Shown in pieces: positions 1 to 6,703 of a DNA stretch of 8,117 nucleotides; the first letter of the stretch is position 1, and every line of letters starts with the position of its first letter. Origin of the DNA: Bacillota bacterium (lineage in GTDB: Bacteria > Bacillota_B > Desulfitobacteriia > Desulfitobacteriales > Desulfitobacteriaceae); NCBI GenBank assembly GCA_021779415.1, contig JAJYAS010000127.1:1-8117 (forward strand). Direction: 5' to 3'. The translations under genes and the position numbers were made by a program. Under the pieces are notes generated by a model. That model worked only from the letters and a program-made list of their open reading frames with translations. It did no database searches and was not told the DNA's origin.

Positions 1-12
1 AACATTGAACAT
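1..12 (-). CDS. Start of a further operon gene, only 4 codons visible (product unknown)
   Basis: An ATG at 12-10 overlaps the stop codon of the upstream mutase B12 subunit as TAATG, the usual layout of translationally coupled genes. An AGGAGG lies at 30-25, 12 nt upstream, which is slightly long but usable. The readable codons give M-F-N-V and then the window ends. Methylmalonyl-CoA epimerase or the MeaB-type GTPase chaperone are common neighbours in such operons and are the likeliest candidates, but four residues cannot decide. This is inference from arrangement only; a second ATG at 5-3 is farther from the ribosome binding site and less likely. Confidence 0.45.
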
Positions 13-428
13 TATTCTTGCAAACCTCCTTCTAATTGAAGTTGTTTTATGAACCTTACAATATCCCTAGTGGAAGTTCCCGTTCCGAATATTTCTGCTA
101 CTCCCGCTTCCTTTAAAAGAATCTTGTCGTCTTCGGGAATAACCCCTCCGGCGATCACTTGGATATCTTGCGCTCCCTCCCGAGTTAGAAGCTCTATGAT
201 TCTCGGCAGTAGATAAGTATGAGCTCCTGATAAGATGCTTATACCAATGATTTGAACGTCCTCTTGAATCGCTGCTTCGACGATTTGTTCTGGGGTTTGT
301 CGTAAACCTGTATAAATAACTTCCATACCGGCATCCCTCAACGCCTGAGCAATAACTTTAGCCCCACGATCGTGACCATCCAAACCAACTTTGCCGATTA
401 ATACCCGAATACGTTGTCCTTTTTCCAT
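12..428 (-). CDS. mcmA2: Methylmalonyl-CoA mutase, small cobalamin-binding subunit
   Basis: This 138-residue cytoplasmic protein is the B12-binding half of a split methylmalonyl-CoA mutase, which carries adenosylcobalamin for the radical rearrangement of (R)-methylmalonyl-CoA to succinyl-CoA. The cobalamin signature is complete: DGHDRG at residues 17-22 (D-x-H-x-x-G, with His19 the lower axial cobalt ligand), S-x-L at 64-66 and a GG turn at 94-95, all within a Rossmann-like B12 fold. The length is normal for stand-alone subunits of this type, known from archaea and many Firmicutes. The ATG start has AGGAGG 7 nt upstream and lies 14 nt after the stop of the catalytic subunit, so the two are surely co-transcribed. 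The family also contains B12-binding domains of other acyl-CoA mutases (isobutyryl-, ethylmalonyl-CoA); the partner's residues point to methylmalonyl-CoA. Confidence 0.95.
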   Translation of the reverse strand: MEKGQRIRVLIGKVGLDGHDRGAKVIAQALRDAGMEVIYTGLRQTPEQIVEAAIQEDVQIIGISILSGAHTYLLPRIIELLTREGAQDIQVIAGGVIPEDDKILLKEAGVAEIFGTGTSTRDIVRFIKQLQLEGGLQE

Positions 429-442
429 GACGACTCCTCCTG

Positions 443-2119
443 TTAAAAGGTGTTCTCTTGCCTGTATTCTCCAAATACTTTTCTTAATACGTCGCAGATT
501 TCACCCAACGTTGTGTAATTTCGGACACAGTCCAGAAGATAGGGCATCAAGTTTTCCGTGCTTTCTGCTGCTTTTTCCAACCGAAGGAGACCGGTCTCCA
601 CCTCTGCTTGATTTCTTTTTCGGTAGACTGCGGCTAATTTCTGTTTTTGTTCTTGCTCGACTTTCGGATTTATCTTGAGTAATCCTTTTGGTGGCTCTTC
701 TTGTATCTTTTGAAATTTATTAATCCCGACAATAACTCTAGTTTGATTTTCAATATCCATTTGATAACGATAAGCACTAGTCTGGATTTCCTTTTGTTGA
801 AAACCGAGTTCAATGGCTCGAACAGCGCCTCCTAATTCGTCAATCTTCTCGAGGTAGGCCCAAACGGCCTGTTCTAAGTCCTCTGTTAATTTTTCTATGG
901 CATAAGAACCGCCTAAGGGATCCACTGTACCTGTAACCCCAGTTTCGTAGGCAATGGTTTGTTGGGTTCGTAAAGCGAGCAGAGCAGATTCTTGACTTGG
1001 CAAAGCTAAGGCCTCATCCCAGGCGTTGGTATGCAATGATTGAGTGCCACCCAGCACTGCACTGAGTGCCTGAAAGGCCACCCGCATAATATTCACTTCG
1101 GGTTGTTGGGCCGTCAACGTGCACCCTGCTGTCTGGGTATGAAAACGCATCATCAGTGATTTGGGGTTCTTAGCCTTAAACCTGTCTTTCATAATCTTGG
1201 CCCATACTCGGCGAGCGGCTCTAAACTTGGCGACTTCCTCCAGGAAATTGGAATGAGCATTAAAGAAAAAGGAGAGACGAGGCGCAAATTTATCAATTTC
1301 TAACCCGACGTCAAGGGCAGCTTGGACATAGGCAATTCCGTCCGCTAGGGTAAAAGCCACCTCCTGAACCGCATTCGAACCAGCTTCGCGAATATGATAT
1401 CCACTGATACTAATCGTGTTCCAGTTGGGAAGATTGTCGGCACAATATTTAAACGTATCGGTTATGAGACGCATTGAGGGTACCGGTGGAAAAATATAGG
1501 TTCCTCTAGCCATATATTCTTTTAAGATGTCATTTTGAATCGTTCCGGATAACTTAGAAGGGGCTACTCCTTGCTTTTCAGCAACCACAATATACATAGC
1601 CAGCAGTATCGCAGCGGGAGCATTGATCGTCATTGAGGTACTAACCTTATCTAATGGAATATCCTTAAAGAGCGCTTCCATGTCAGCCAAGGAATCGATT
1701 GCAACGCCGACCTTGCCTACTTCTCCTAAGGCAAGAGGGTCGTCGGAGTTATAACCAATTTGGGTCACCAAATCAAAAGCAATACTGAGGCCAGTTTGCC
1801 CTTGTTTAAGGAGATAAATAAATCTGGAGTTCGTTTCTTGCGCAGTTCCAAAACCAGCATATTGACGCATAGTCCAGAACCTACCCCGGTACATGTCGGG
1901 TTGAACACCACGAGTAAACGGAAATTCCCCCGGGAAACTCAAATCGGATAAATAGTCAAGATTTAGGTCATCCGGCGTATAAAGCCTCTGAAACTCAACC
2001 TCGGAATCGACGCCTTCCCCCTGCTTTTCAGACGTTTTAGATGGTTTTCCACTAAAATGCTTGTTTTCCCAAAGGCCCTTTTCTTGGGCAATTTTTTCTA
2101 ACTCCTTATCCTTATCCAT
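443..2119 (-). CDS. mcmA1: Methylmalonyl-CoA mutase, large catalytic subunit
   Basis: This is the catalytic TIM-barrel subunit (558 residues from the chosen start), which binds the acyl-CoA and pairs with the separate B12 subunit encoded 14 nt downstream. From the ATG at 2119, the stretch [13 protein letters not shown] holds Tyr87, R-G-T-Y-I-F-P-P holds Arg205 and S-G-Y-H-I-R-E-A-G holds His242. These match Tyr89, Arg207 and His244 of the Propionibacterium enzyme with a constant offset of two. Isobutyryl-CoA mutase has Phe and Gln at the first two sites, so methylmalonyl-CoA is the expected substrate. The C-terminal B12 domain of fused mutases is absent, as expected for a split enzyme. Start choice: a GTG at 2131 would sit on top of the AGGGGAG (2137-2131), whereas the ATG at 2119 is 11 nt downstream of it and overlaps the sucD stop by 8 nt. 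The first ~45 residues are charged and variable. Confidence 0.95.
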   Translation of the reverse strand: MDKDKELEKIAQEKGLWENKHFSGKPSKTSEKQGEGVDSEVEFQRLYTPDDLNLDYLSDLSFPGEFPFTRGVQPDMYRGRFWTMRQYAGFGTAQETNSRFIYLLKQGQTGLSIAFDLVTQIGYNSDDPLALGEVGKVGVAIDSLADMEALFKDIPLDKVSTSMTINAPAAILLAMYIVVAEKQGVAPSKLSGTIQNDILKEYMARGTYIFPPVPSMRLITDTFKYCADNLPNWNTISISGYHIREAGSNAVQEVAFTLADGIAYVQAALDVGLEIDKFAPRLSFFFNAHSNFLEEVAKFRAARRVWAKIMKDRFKAKNPKSLMMRFHTQTAGCTLTAQQPEVNIMRVAFQALSAVLGGTQSLHTNAWDEALALPSQESALLALRTQQTIAYETGVTGTVDPLGGSYAIEKLTEDLEQAVWAYLEKIDELGGAVRAIELGFQQKEIQTSAYRYQMDIENQTRVIVGINKFQKIQEEPPKGLLKINPKVEQEQKQKLAAVYRKRNQAEVETGLLRLEKAAESTENLMPYLLDCVRNYTTLGEICDVLRKVFGEYRQENTF

Positions 2120-3002
2120 AGACTTTTTCACTCCCCTGTGCTAACGCTTGCTTGACAAGAGGGCCAACCTCCCATGGCAAGTTCGCCACACTGACACCAG
2201 CAGCTGTTAGCGCTTCAACTTTACTCTTAAAGGTTCCCTTACCCCGTTCAATAATTGCTCCAGCATGCCCCATTCGTTTACCGGGAGGGGCACTTTTGCC
2301 AGCTAAAAAGGCAACGACAGGTTTAGTCATGCCCTTAATATAGTCAGCCGCTTTTTCTTCAGCATTTCCTCCGATTTCACCGACTAAAACTACCGCTTTA
2401 GTCTTAGGATCTGCTTCGAACTTTTCTAAGACTTGAATAAAGGACATACCAACGACTCGATCCCCGCCCAGACCTACCACACTAGATTGGCCAACTCCTG
2501 CTCCAGTCAATTGGTAGACAATTTCGTAGCTTAGAGTCCCGCTGCGGGCCACGACACCCACCTCGCCGGGCATGAAAATATTATTGGGCATAATTCCAAT
2601 CTTGCATTGACCCGGTGAAATCAGACCATACGTATTTGGGCCTACAATTTCTGCCTTTTGCTTTTCTGCGTATGCCATAATTTCTAAGGTATCATGTAAG
2701 GGTACGTGTTCAGTTACAATAACTAAGGTTTTAATTCCAGCTTCTAAGGCCTCAAGGGCACAATCTTTAACAAGCTTGGCTGGAACAAAAATTACAGAAG
2801 CATCCACTTGTTGCTTAAGCATTGCTTCTTCAACGGTATCATAAACTGGAACTCCGTGAACCTCCTGTCCGCCCTTGCCAGGGGATACCCCTCCTACGAT
2901 CTTGCTTCCATAGGCTATCATCTGTCCGGTATGAAATTGACCCTGGGTTCCGGTAATTCCTTGCACAATAATTCTGGTGGTTTCATTAAGAATTATGGAC
3001 AT
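2112..3002 (-). CDS. sucD: Succinyl-CoA synthetase (ADP/GDP-forming), alpha subunit
   Basis: The alpha subunit binds CoA and carries the phosphohistidine of succinyl-CoA synthetase, which converts succinyl-CoA, phosphate and NDP to succinate, CoA and NTP. It has an N-terminal CoA-binding Rossmann domain (residues ~1-120, with G-I-T-G-T-Q-G near residue 15) and a C-terminal ligase domain with R-S-G-T-L-S-Y-E near 154-161. The active-site motif G-H-A-G-A-I-I puts His246 at the same number as in Escherichia coli SucD. Length is 296 residues, against about 289 in E. coli. The start is taken as the ATG at 3002: GGAGG lies 8 nt upstream, and the protein then begins M-S-I-I-L-N like family members. 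An ATG at 3017 lies in front of that ribosome site and would add five residues. The gene overlaps the sucC end by 17 nt. In this operon it links the mutase product to substrate-level phosphorylation, or runs in reverse. Confidence 0.95.
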   Translation of the reverse strand: MSIILNETTRIIVQGITGTQGQFHTGQMIAYGSKIVGGVSPGKGGQEVHGVPVYDTVEEAMLKQQVDASVIFVPAKLVKDCALEALEAGIKTLVIVTEHVPLHDTLEIMAYAEKQKAEIVGPNTYGLISPGQCKIGIMPNNIFMPGEVGVVARSGTLSYEIVYQLTGAGVGQSSVVGLGGDRVVGMSFIQVLEKFEADPKTKAVVLVGEIGGNAEEKAADYIKGMTKPVVAFLAGKSAPPGKRMGHAGAIIERGKGTFKSKVEALTAAGVSVANLPWEVGPLVKQALAQGSEKVYG

Positions 3003-4119
3003 CAGCTCCTCCTCCATTCAGCAAAGAAATTACTTTGGTTACTGCTTCTTCGACACTCTTGAAAGATTCTATGCCTTGTTCCCGTAAAATTGCGGTGCCT
3101 AAATCCTCGTTTGTACCGACTAAGCGAATAACTACCGGCAATTTAAGATCAAGGGCATTCTTTACTTGCACAAAAGCACGTGCTACATCATCACACCGAG
3201 TTATTCCCCCGAAAATATTAATCAAGAGAGCCTTAGGATTCGTGGAAAGTAAGATTTCCAAGGCTGCTGCCGTGGCTTTCTCACTTGACCCGCCTCCGGC
3301 ATCCATAAAGTTACGGGCACTCGATCCAAAATGTTGGAGCAAGTCAAGTGTGGCCATTGTAATCCCGGCACCGTTAGCCATGACTCCAACCTCTCCATCG
3401 AGTTCAACATAAGATATTCCTAAAGCATCAGCTTTCTTTTCCACAGCTGTCTTTTCTTCGACATAGGGCACCTCTGGTAAGAAACGATAGGCGGCTTCAT
3501 CGTCAACGGTCATCTTGCCATCTGCAGCCAAGACCTGCGAGGGAGTCACCACTAAAGGGTTAATCTCGACTAATTCAGCATCGTACTTGCGGAAAACCTG
3601 GTAGAGTTTCAGCATAACCTCCTCAGTTTGCTTAGCTTCCCGACCCTTCAAGCCCATTTGACGTGTAATTTCACGGGTAGCATACGGCTGGAGACCAATC
3701 GTGATATCGATAAAACGTTTAATAACCTGTTCCTCCGGCACTTGCTCAATATCCATCCCGCCAGCAACCGAGGCTAATAGAACAATTTGTCTTTTTGATC
3801 CATCAACGGTGATTGCAAGATACAATTCCCGTTCTATAGTGACCTTTTCTTCAATTAAAATCGTCTCCACTTGGCATCCTTTAATCTCTGAGGCTAGTAA
3901 TTCTTGTACTTTTGAGATGGCATCCTGAGGTTCTGTGGCAAATTTTATGCCCCCTGCCTTACCGCGTCCTCCGGAGAGGACTTGGGATTTAATCGCCACC
4001 GACCCTGTTTTTTCCAGAAAAGCCGCCACACCATCAACCCCGGTAAAAACAGCCCCCATCGGGACAGGAATTCCATTCCGTTTAAAAATCTCTTTGGCCA
4101 TGAACTCGTAAAGTTTCAA
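2986..4119 (-). CDS. sucC: Succinyl-CoA synthetase, beta subunit (TTG start)
   Basis: This is the nucleotide-binding, specificity-giving beta subunit of succinyl-CoA synthetase, partner of the alpha subunit encoded immediately downstream with a 17-nt overlap. The N-terminal part is an ATP-grasp domain (about residues 1-230) with G-G-R-G-K-A-G-G at 50-57 and E-I-N-P-L at 185-189. The C-terminal part has N-G-A-G-I-T-M near 249-255 and N-I-F-G-G-I-T-R-C at 301-309. At 377 residues it is close to the usual ~385. I chose the TTG at 4119-4117 because AAGGAG lies 9 nt upstream and the protein then begins K-L-Y-E-F like the family. The open frame continues to an ATG at 4185, but that codon lies inside the -24/-12 promoter, upstream of the expected transcript start, so it cannot be used from this promoter. 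ATP versus GTP preference cannot be read from the sequence. Confidence 0.93.
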   Translation of the reverse strand: MKLYEFMAKEIFKRNGIPVPMGAVFTGVDGVAAFLEKTGSVAIKSQVLSGGRGKAGGIKFATEPQDAISKVQELLASEIKGCQVETILIEEKVTIERELYLAITVDGSKRQIVLLASVAGGMDIEQVPEEQVIKRFIDITIGLQPYATREITRQMGLKGREAKQTEEVMLKLYQVFRKYDAELVEINPLVVTPSQVLAADGKMTVDDEAAYRFLPEVPYVEEKTAVEKKADALGISYVELDGEVGVMANGAGITMATLDLLQHFGSSARNFMDAGGGSSEKATAAALEILLSTNPKALLINIFGGITRCDDVARAFVQVKNALDLKLPVVIRLVGTNEDLGTAILREQGIESFKSVEEAVTKVISLLNGGGADVHNS

Positions 4120-4128
4120 ACCGACAAA

Positions 4129-4134
4129 CTCCTT
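4129..4134 (-). promoter_or_regulatory. Ribosome binding site deciding the sucC TTG start
   Basis: AAGGAG on the minus strand, 9 nt before the TTG at 4119. No comparable site precedes the upstream in-frame ATG at 4185, so this element fixes the start codon of sucC. Confidence 0.8.
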
Positions 4135-4172
4135 TCTCCAACTATTCAGAATTATCAGTAATATATAGCATA

Positions 4173-4190
4173 TAGCAAGATTCATGCCAA
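4173..4190 (-). promoter_or_regulatory. Sigma-54 (-24/-12) promoter of the sucCD-mutase operon
   Basis: On the minus strand the sequence TTGGCATGAATCTTGCTA matches the RpoN consensus TGGCAC-N5-TTGC(A/T) in all but the last base of the -24 element. The invariant GG (4188-4187) and GC (4176-4175) have the required spacing of two helical faces. Transcription would begin near 4163, giving a leader of about 44 nt before the sucC TTG start. The gene immediately upstream encodes an AAA+ activator with the GAFTGA loop that engages sigma-54, so promoter and activator support each other. The match is seen directly; activity and the exact start point are inferred. Confidence 0.87.
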
Positions 4191-4205
4191 TCTTAAATTC
4201 TATGC

Positions 4206-4240
4206 AAAAAGAGGCGGAATAGCATCATTCCGTCTCTTTT
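4206..4240 (-). terminator. Hairpin terminator between the regulator gene and sucC
   Basis: A 14-nt inverted repeat (4207-4220 and 4227-4240) with a 6-nt loop. Read on the minus strand the stem has one A-C mismatch and its 3' arm ends CTCTTTTT; read on the plus strand the same position is a G-U pair and the arm ends CTCTTTT. Most of the T run is inside the stem, so the strength is uncertain. It would end transcription of the regulator gene and separate it from the sigma-54-driven operon. It could work in both directions, though no plus-strand gene runs into it. Confidence 0.7.
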
Positions 4241-4263
4241 ACGTAGAACTCTTTTTAGCTTGA

Positions 4264-4298
4264 TTGAAACATAATGTTACAACAATGTCGCATAAGCG
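4264..4298. promoter_or_regulatory. Candidate tandem activator-binding site (enhancer) for the sigma-54 promoter
   Basis: Two dyads stand between the regulator stop and the terminator. The first, TTGAAACATAATGTTACAA at 4264-4282, is a 19-bp palindrome with one mismatched pair around a central A. The second, CGCATAAGCG at 4289-4298, has 3-bp arms and shares a CATAA core with the first. Their centres are about 20.5 bp apart, two helical turns, and lie about 110 and 130 bp upstream of the predicted transcript start, the usual range for bacterial enhancer-binding proteins. GTTTCA copies follow at 4298-4303 and 4307-4312, matching a half-site in inverted form. The repeats are visible; binding by the neighbouring PrpR-like protein is inference. 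Confidence 0.55.
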
Positions 4299-4344
4299 TT
4301 TCAGCCGTTTCAAAGTTTCCTTAGTCTAACGATCACTCCACAAA

Positions 4345-6222
4345 TCAGCCAAATGTGTTCCCTTTCAATTTTCTCCAGAGCGTCGTTCTGCTAATTCCAA
4401 GTTTCTTGGCCGCCTCGGTTTTATTTCCATGTACGCTATTTAAAACACGGTTAAATTCTTCTTGTTCAACAGAACAAAGTTTAGAAGGAGTAAGCCTTTC
4501 GAATAACGATAAAAGTAAATCCTCATACTCTTCATTTTTATAGAGTGCCGCGAATCGCTCAATTATATTTCTTAGCTCCCTGATATTACCGGGCCAGTTA
4601 TAATCTCTGAAGATAGGGTGTTGGGAAATTCCTTCGATTTCGTTTGTTGTGAGATCATGACAGGTTTCCGTGAGAAACTTTTTAACGAGTAAAGGAATAT
4701 CTGTTTTACGCACTCGCAGAGGAGGGAGCCGAAGTTCTAAGACGTTCAGCCTATAATACAAATCCTTACGAAAGTAACCTTTTTCAGTCATTTCCCAGAG
4801 ATCTTTGTTGGTGGCAGATATCACTTGGATGTTTACTGAACGTATATGGTCCCCTCCAATCCGCAAAACCTCATGTTCTTCTAAGACCCTTAACAGACGA
4901 GATTGTAGAGACATGGAAAGCTCACCAATTTCGTCCAAAAATACAGTTCCTTCATGGGCTAGTTCAAACAATCCAGGTTTTCCACCTTTTTTGGCTCCCG
5001 TGAAGGCACCTTCTTCATACCCAAAAAGCTCGCTTTCCAGTAAGTTGTCAGGAATAGCTGCGCAGTTTATGGTGACAAACGGACGGCGAAATCGGATGCC
5101 GGCATTATGAATACCTTGGGCGAAAAGTTCCTTTCCTGTTCCGGACTCACCCGTGATTAGCACCGAAGAAGAGTTTTTAGCATAGAGAAAAGCCTCGCGT
5201 TTAGCCTTTTGGATCTGGTCACTGGTGCCTATAATATCTTTAATAAATGTCTTAGCCACAAAACCTTTTTGATATAGACTTTTGCGAATCTTTTCCTCGA
5301 CTTCTTGGATGATGCCAATATTTTGGAACGTTGCCACAGCTCCAATTACTCCCGAATTGACCAAAATTGGTATACGATTGATGACAATTTGACTATCCCC
5401 GATCGACTCAATCTGGTTGAGCTCTGGTCTGCGACTTTGCATAACTTTAGTAAGCTTGGCCGTGGGGAAAATACCTGCAATAGATTGTCCTAGGACTTGG
5501 TGTTGAGAGGTACCAATCATTTTTTCAGCACTTGGGTTAATGACTGTGATCAGTCCGTTTCTATCAACGGCAATGATACCTTCATACGAAAAAGCTAAAA
5601 TTGTCCGTAGTTCCTCCGCTTTTCTAGCCTCAACCTTTTTTGAAAAAGCAATTTGAACCGCTGTATCTAAGGCCCTTGTCACGCCGTCTGATGAGTAAAT
5701 AAAGATTCCCTTGATCTGGATCCCTCTATCCCAGATTACTTCCTGAAGAAAGCTTCCCCCAATAACAACCTTCACCCCTTCATTCTGCAGTTGGTTCAAA
5801 GTCTCTTCAATATCACTAATATGTTGATATGTAAATTGTTTAATTGTAATATTCAGCAATCCAGATAGGTTGTCTAGATTAGGGATTTTACTTTCATAGG
5901 AGATTAGACCGACGGTATCTGAATACTTTTTGGCTTCCCTCAGTGCAGCTAGAATGTCGAATCCCGTTACTTTAATCTCCACTAATGGGTTTGCTAGATT
6001 TCCAGAAAGTAGTTTAGCGGTTCCTCCAGCGGAAAGGAAAACATCGGCTTCCCCGTTCTTTTCCATATTCCCAGCCTTTTCAAGGACATCTTTTAACATA
6101 CAGTCAATCACTAAAATGCGGACTGGATGAGGTGCTTTATAATTAAGTTGATTGATAAACGAAGTTAAAGCGTGATAGCTAAATACTGCAATAGTAGGTT
6201 CATTATTAGATCCCTCCTGCAT
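4345..6222 (-). CDS. PrpR-like sigma-54-dependent transcriptional activator (PrpR_N - PAS - AAA+ - Fis HTH)
   Basis: A 625-residue cytoplasmic enhancer-binding activator. Residues ~8-195 resemble the PrpR_N sensor domain of propionate-catabolism activators (S-A-G-G-T-A near 64-69, V-T-G-F-D-I-L near 85-91, G-G-S-F near 155-158). Residues ~203-305 form a PAS domain (G-I-I-A-V-D-R-N-G, N-P-S-A-E). The AAA+ domain (~327-555) has Walker A G-E-S-G-T-G-K at 358-364, the sigma-54-contacting GAFTGA loop at 405-410, Walker B F-L-D-E at 428-431, F-R-K-D-L-Y-Y-R-L near 484-492 and W-P-G-N-I-R-E-L at 543-550. A Fis-type helix-turn-helix closes the protein (~598-620). The ATG start has AAGGGAG 7 nt upstream. 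Classical PrpR (about 528 residues) lacks a PAS domain and senses 2-methylcitrate. Here the downstream operon is the methylmalonyl-CoA route, so the signal probably differs. Its likely target is the -24/-12 promoter before sucC. Confidence 0.92.
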   Translation of the reverse strand: MQEGSNNEPTIAVFSYHALTSFINQLNYKAPHPVRILVIDCMLKDVLEKAGNMEKNGEADVFLSAGGTAKLLSGNLANPLVEIKVTGFDILAALREAKKYSDTVGLISYESKIPNLDNLSGLLNITIKQFTYQHISDIEETLNQLQNEGVKVVIGGSFLQEVIWDRGIQIKGIFIYSSDGVTRALDTAVQIAFSKKVEARKAEELRTILAFSYEGIIAVDRNGLITVINPSAEKMIGTSQHQVLGQSIAGIFPTAKLTKVMQSRRPELNQIESIGDSQIVINRIPILVNSGVIGAVATFQNIGIIQEVEEKIRKSLYQKGFVAKTFIKDIIGTSDQIQKAKREAFLYAKNSSSVLITGESGTGKELFAQGIHNAGIRFRRPFVTINCAAIPDNLLESELFGYEEGAFTGAKKGGKPGLFELAHEGTVFLDEIGELSMSLQSRLLRVLEEHEVLRIGGDHIRSVNIQVISATNKDLWEMTEKGYFRKDLYYRLNVLELRLPPLRVRKTDIPLLVKKFLTETCHDLTTNEIEGISQHPIFRDYNWPGNIRELRNIIERFAALYKNEEYEDLLLSLFERLTPSKLCSVEQEEFNRVLNSVHGNKTEAAKKLGISRTTLWRKLKGNTFG

Positions 6223-6501
6223 AAATGAACTCCCTTCTTTAAATTTGCAATAGGAAAATTTTATGATTAAAGCAATATTCTGGCTCTCATTTATAATGTT
6301 TTGTTTTTATTGTTTATTGATAATAGAATATTTCGTCAATATTGATAAATGTCCTGCAAAGAATGTTTGGTTATAAATAAATAATATCCTTAGCCGCTAT
6401 CAGCACTATCTGCGCATCATAAATCTTGTACTAGTAGTAATCTAAGACGTTAATAACTTATCCTTAATATTTAGCTCTTAGGGATGTCCCCAAAATTTAA
6501 C

Positions 6502-6513
6502 AGTTCAGGAACT
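6502..6513. promoter_or_regulatory. Short perfect dyad, possible operator upstream of the synthetase promoter
   Basis: AGTTC-AG-GAACT is a perfect 5-bp-arm inverted repeat ending about 25 bp before the -35 element. A GGGA-TG-TCCC repeat lies just upstream at 6481-6490. The position would suit an activator or repressor site, but no family can be assigned and a dyad this short can arise by chance. Confidence 0.3.
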
Positions 6514-6538
6514 AACTAAAAAATATTTTTTGAATATA

Positions 6539-6567
6539 TTGAAAATATAGAATATTCGTTATATTAT
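6539..6567 (+). promoter_or_regulatory. Sigma-A promoter of the acyl-CoA synthetase gene
   Basis: TTGAAA at 6539-6544 (five of six consensus bases), a spacer of exactly 17 nt, and TATTAT at 6562-6567 (five of six). The upstream flank is A/T-tract rich, including the 6518-6531 palindrome, as in an UP element. The start of transcription would be near 6574, giving a leader of about 130 nt. A perfect TATAAT at 6571-6576 has no matching -35 at the right distance and is probably incidental in this AT-rich stretch. Confidence 0.65.
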
Positions 6568-6607
6568 TTCTATAATAAAAATATTATTACAAACAAATTA
6601 ACTTCTA

Positions 6608-6660
6608 GGGAGGTGATAAACAAAGCCATTCATTTCATAGAAACTAATCTTTTGTTCTAA
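6608..6660 (+). other. Orphan Shine-Dalgarno with possible leader peptide (ATT start)
   Basis: GGGAGGTGAT at 6608-6617 is an almost full-length complement to the 16S rRNA tail, stronger than the site of the real gene downstream, yet no ATG, GTG or TTG follows at a usable distance. The only frame at near-normal spacing opens with ATT at 6628 and reads ten codons to TAA at 6658-6660. ATT is a very rare start codon. The element may be a leader peptide, a ribosome standby site or chance. Confidence 0.25.
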
Positions 6661-6703
6661 ATTACGACTCCCATTACAAGAACAAAAAAATGGAGGGTGA
6701 ATG

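Larger units (their letters stand above)
6223..6703. other. Divergent intergenic region between the regulator and the acyl-CoA synthetase gene
   Basis: About 480 bases with no convincing protein-coding gene; 6515-6600 is extremely AT-rich. It holds a good plus-strand sigma-A promoter, a perfect 14-bp AT palindrome (6518-6531), a GTTC/GAAC dyad (6502-6513), a strong but orphan Shine-Dalgarno sequence (6608-6617) and a 9-bp inverted repeat in the leader (6650-6658 with 6679-6687). For the regulator on the minus strand I see only a weak candidate: TTGACG at 6339-6334 followed 17 nt later by TAAACA, a poor -10. I found no -24/-12 sequence on either strand here, so the sigma-54 control seen at sucC does not obviously extend to this region. 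Confidence 0.7.

Noticed and set aside
391..678. Plus-strand open frame of 95 codons over the mutase genes, and similar plus-strand frames within 1760-6130.
   Set aside because: They run antisense to well-supported genes, have no recognisable domains or ribosome sites, and are shadows of the real coding frames.
2120..2131. GTG start of the mutase catalytic subunit at 2131.
   Set aside because: The GTG sits on the Shine-Dalgarno sequence itself with no spacer; the ATG at 2119 is 11 nt downstream of it.
3003..3017. ATG at 3017 as the sucD start.
   Set aside because: It precedes the GGAGGAGGAG ribosome site; the ATG at 3002 is correctly spaced and gives the family N-terminus.
4120..4185. Longer sucC start at the ATG at 4185.
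   Set aside because: It lies inside the -24/-12 promoter, has no ribosome binding site, and adds residues unlike SucC N-termini.
6223..6480. A second sigma-54 promoter for the regulator or acs.
   Set aside because: I looked on both strands for GG-N10-GC in a TGGCAC/TTGC context and saw none.
6571..6576. Perfect TATAAT as the acs -10 element.
   Set aside because: No -35-like hexamer lies 16-18 nt upstream, while the TTGAAA/TATTAT pair has ideal spacing.
6650..6687. Intrinsic terminator or attenuator hairpin in the acs leader.
   Set aside because: The 9-bp repeat has a 20-nt loop, an A/T-rich stem and is followed by A residues rather than U residues on the plus strand, so it is not a terminator.
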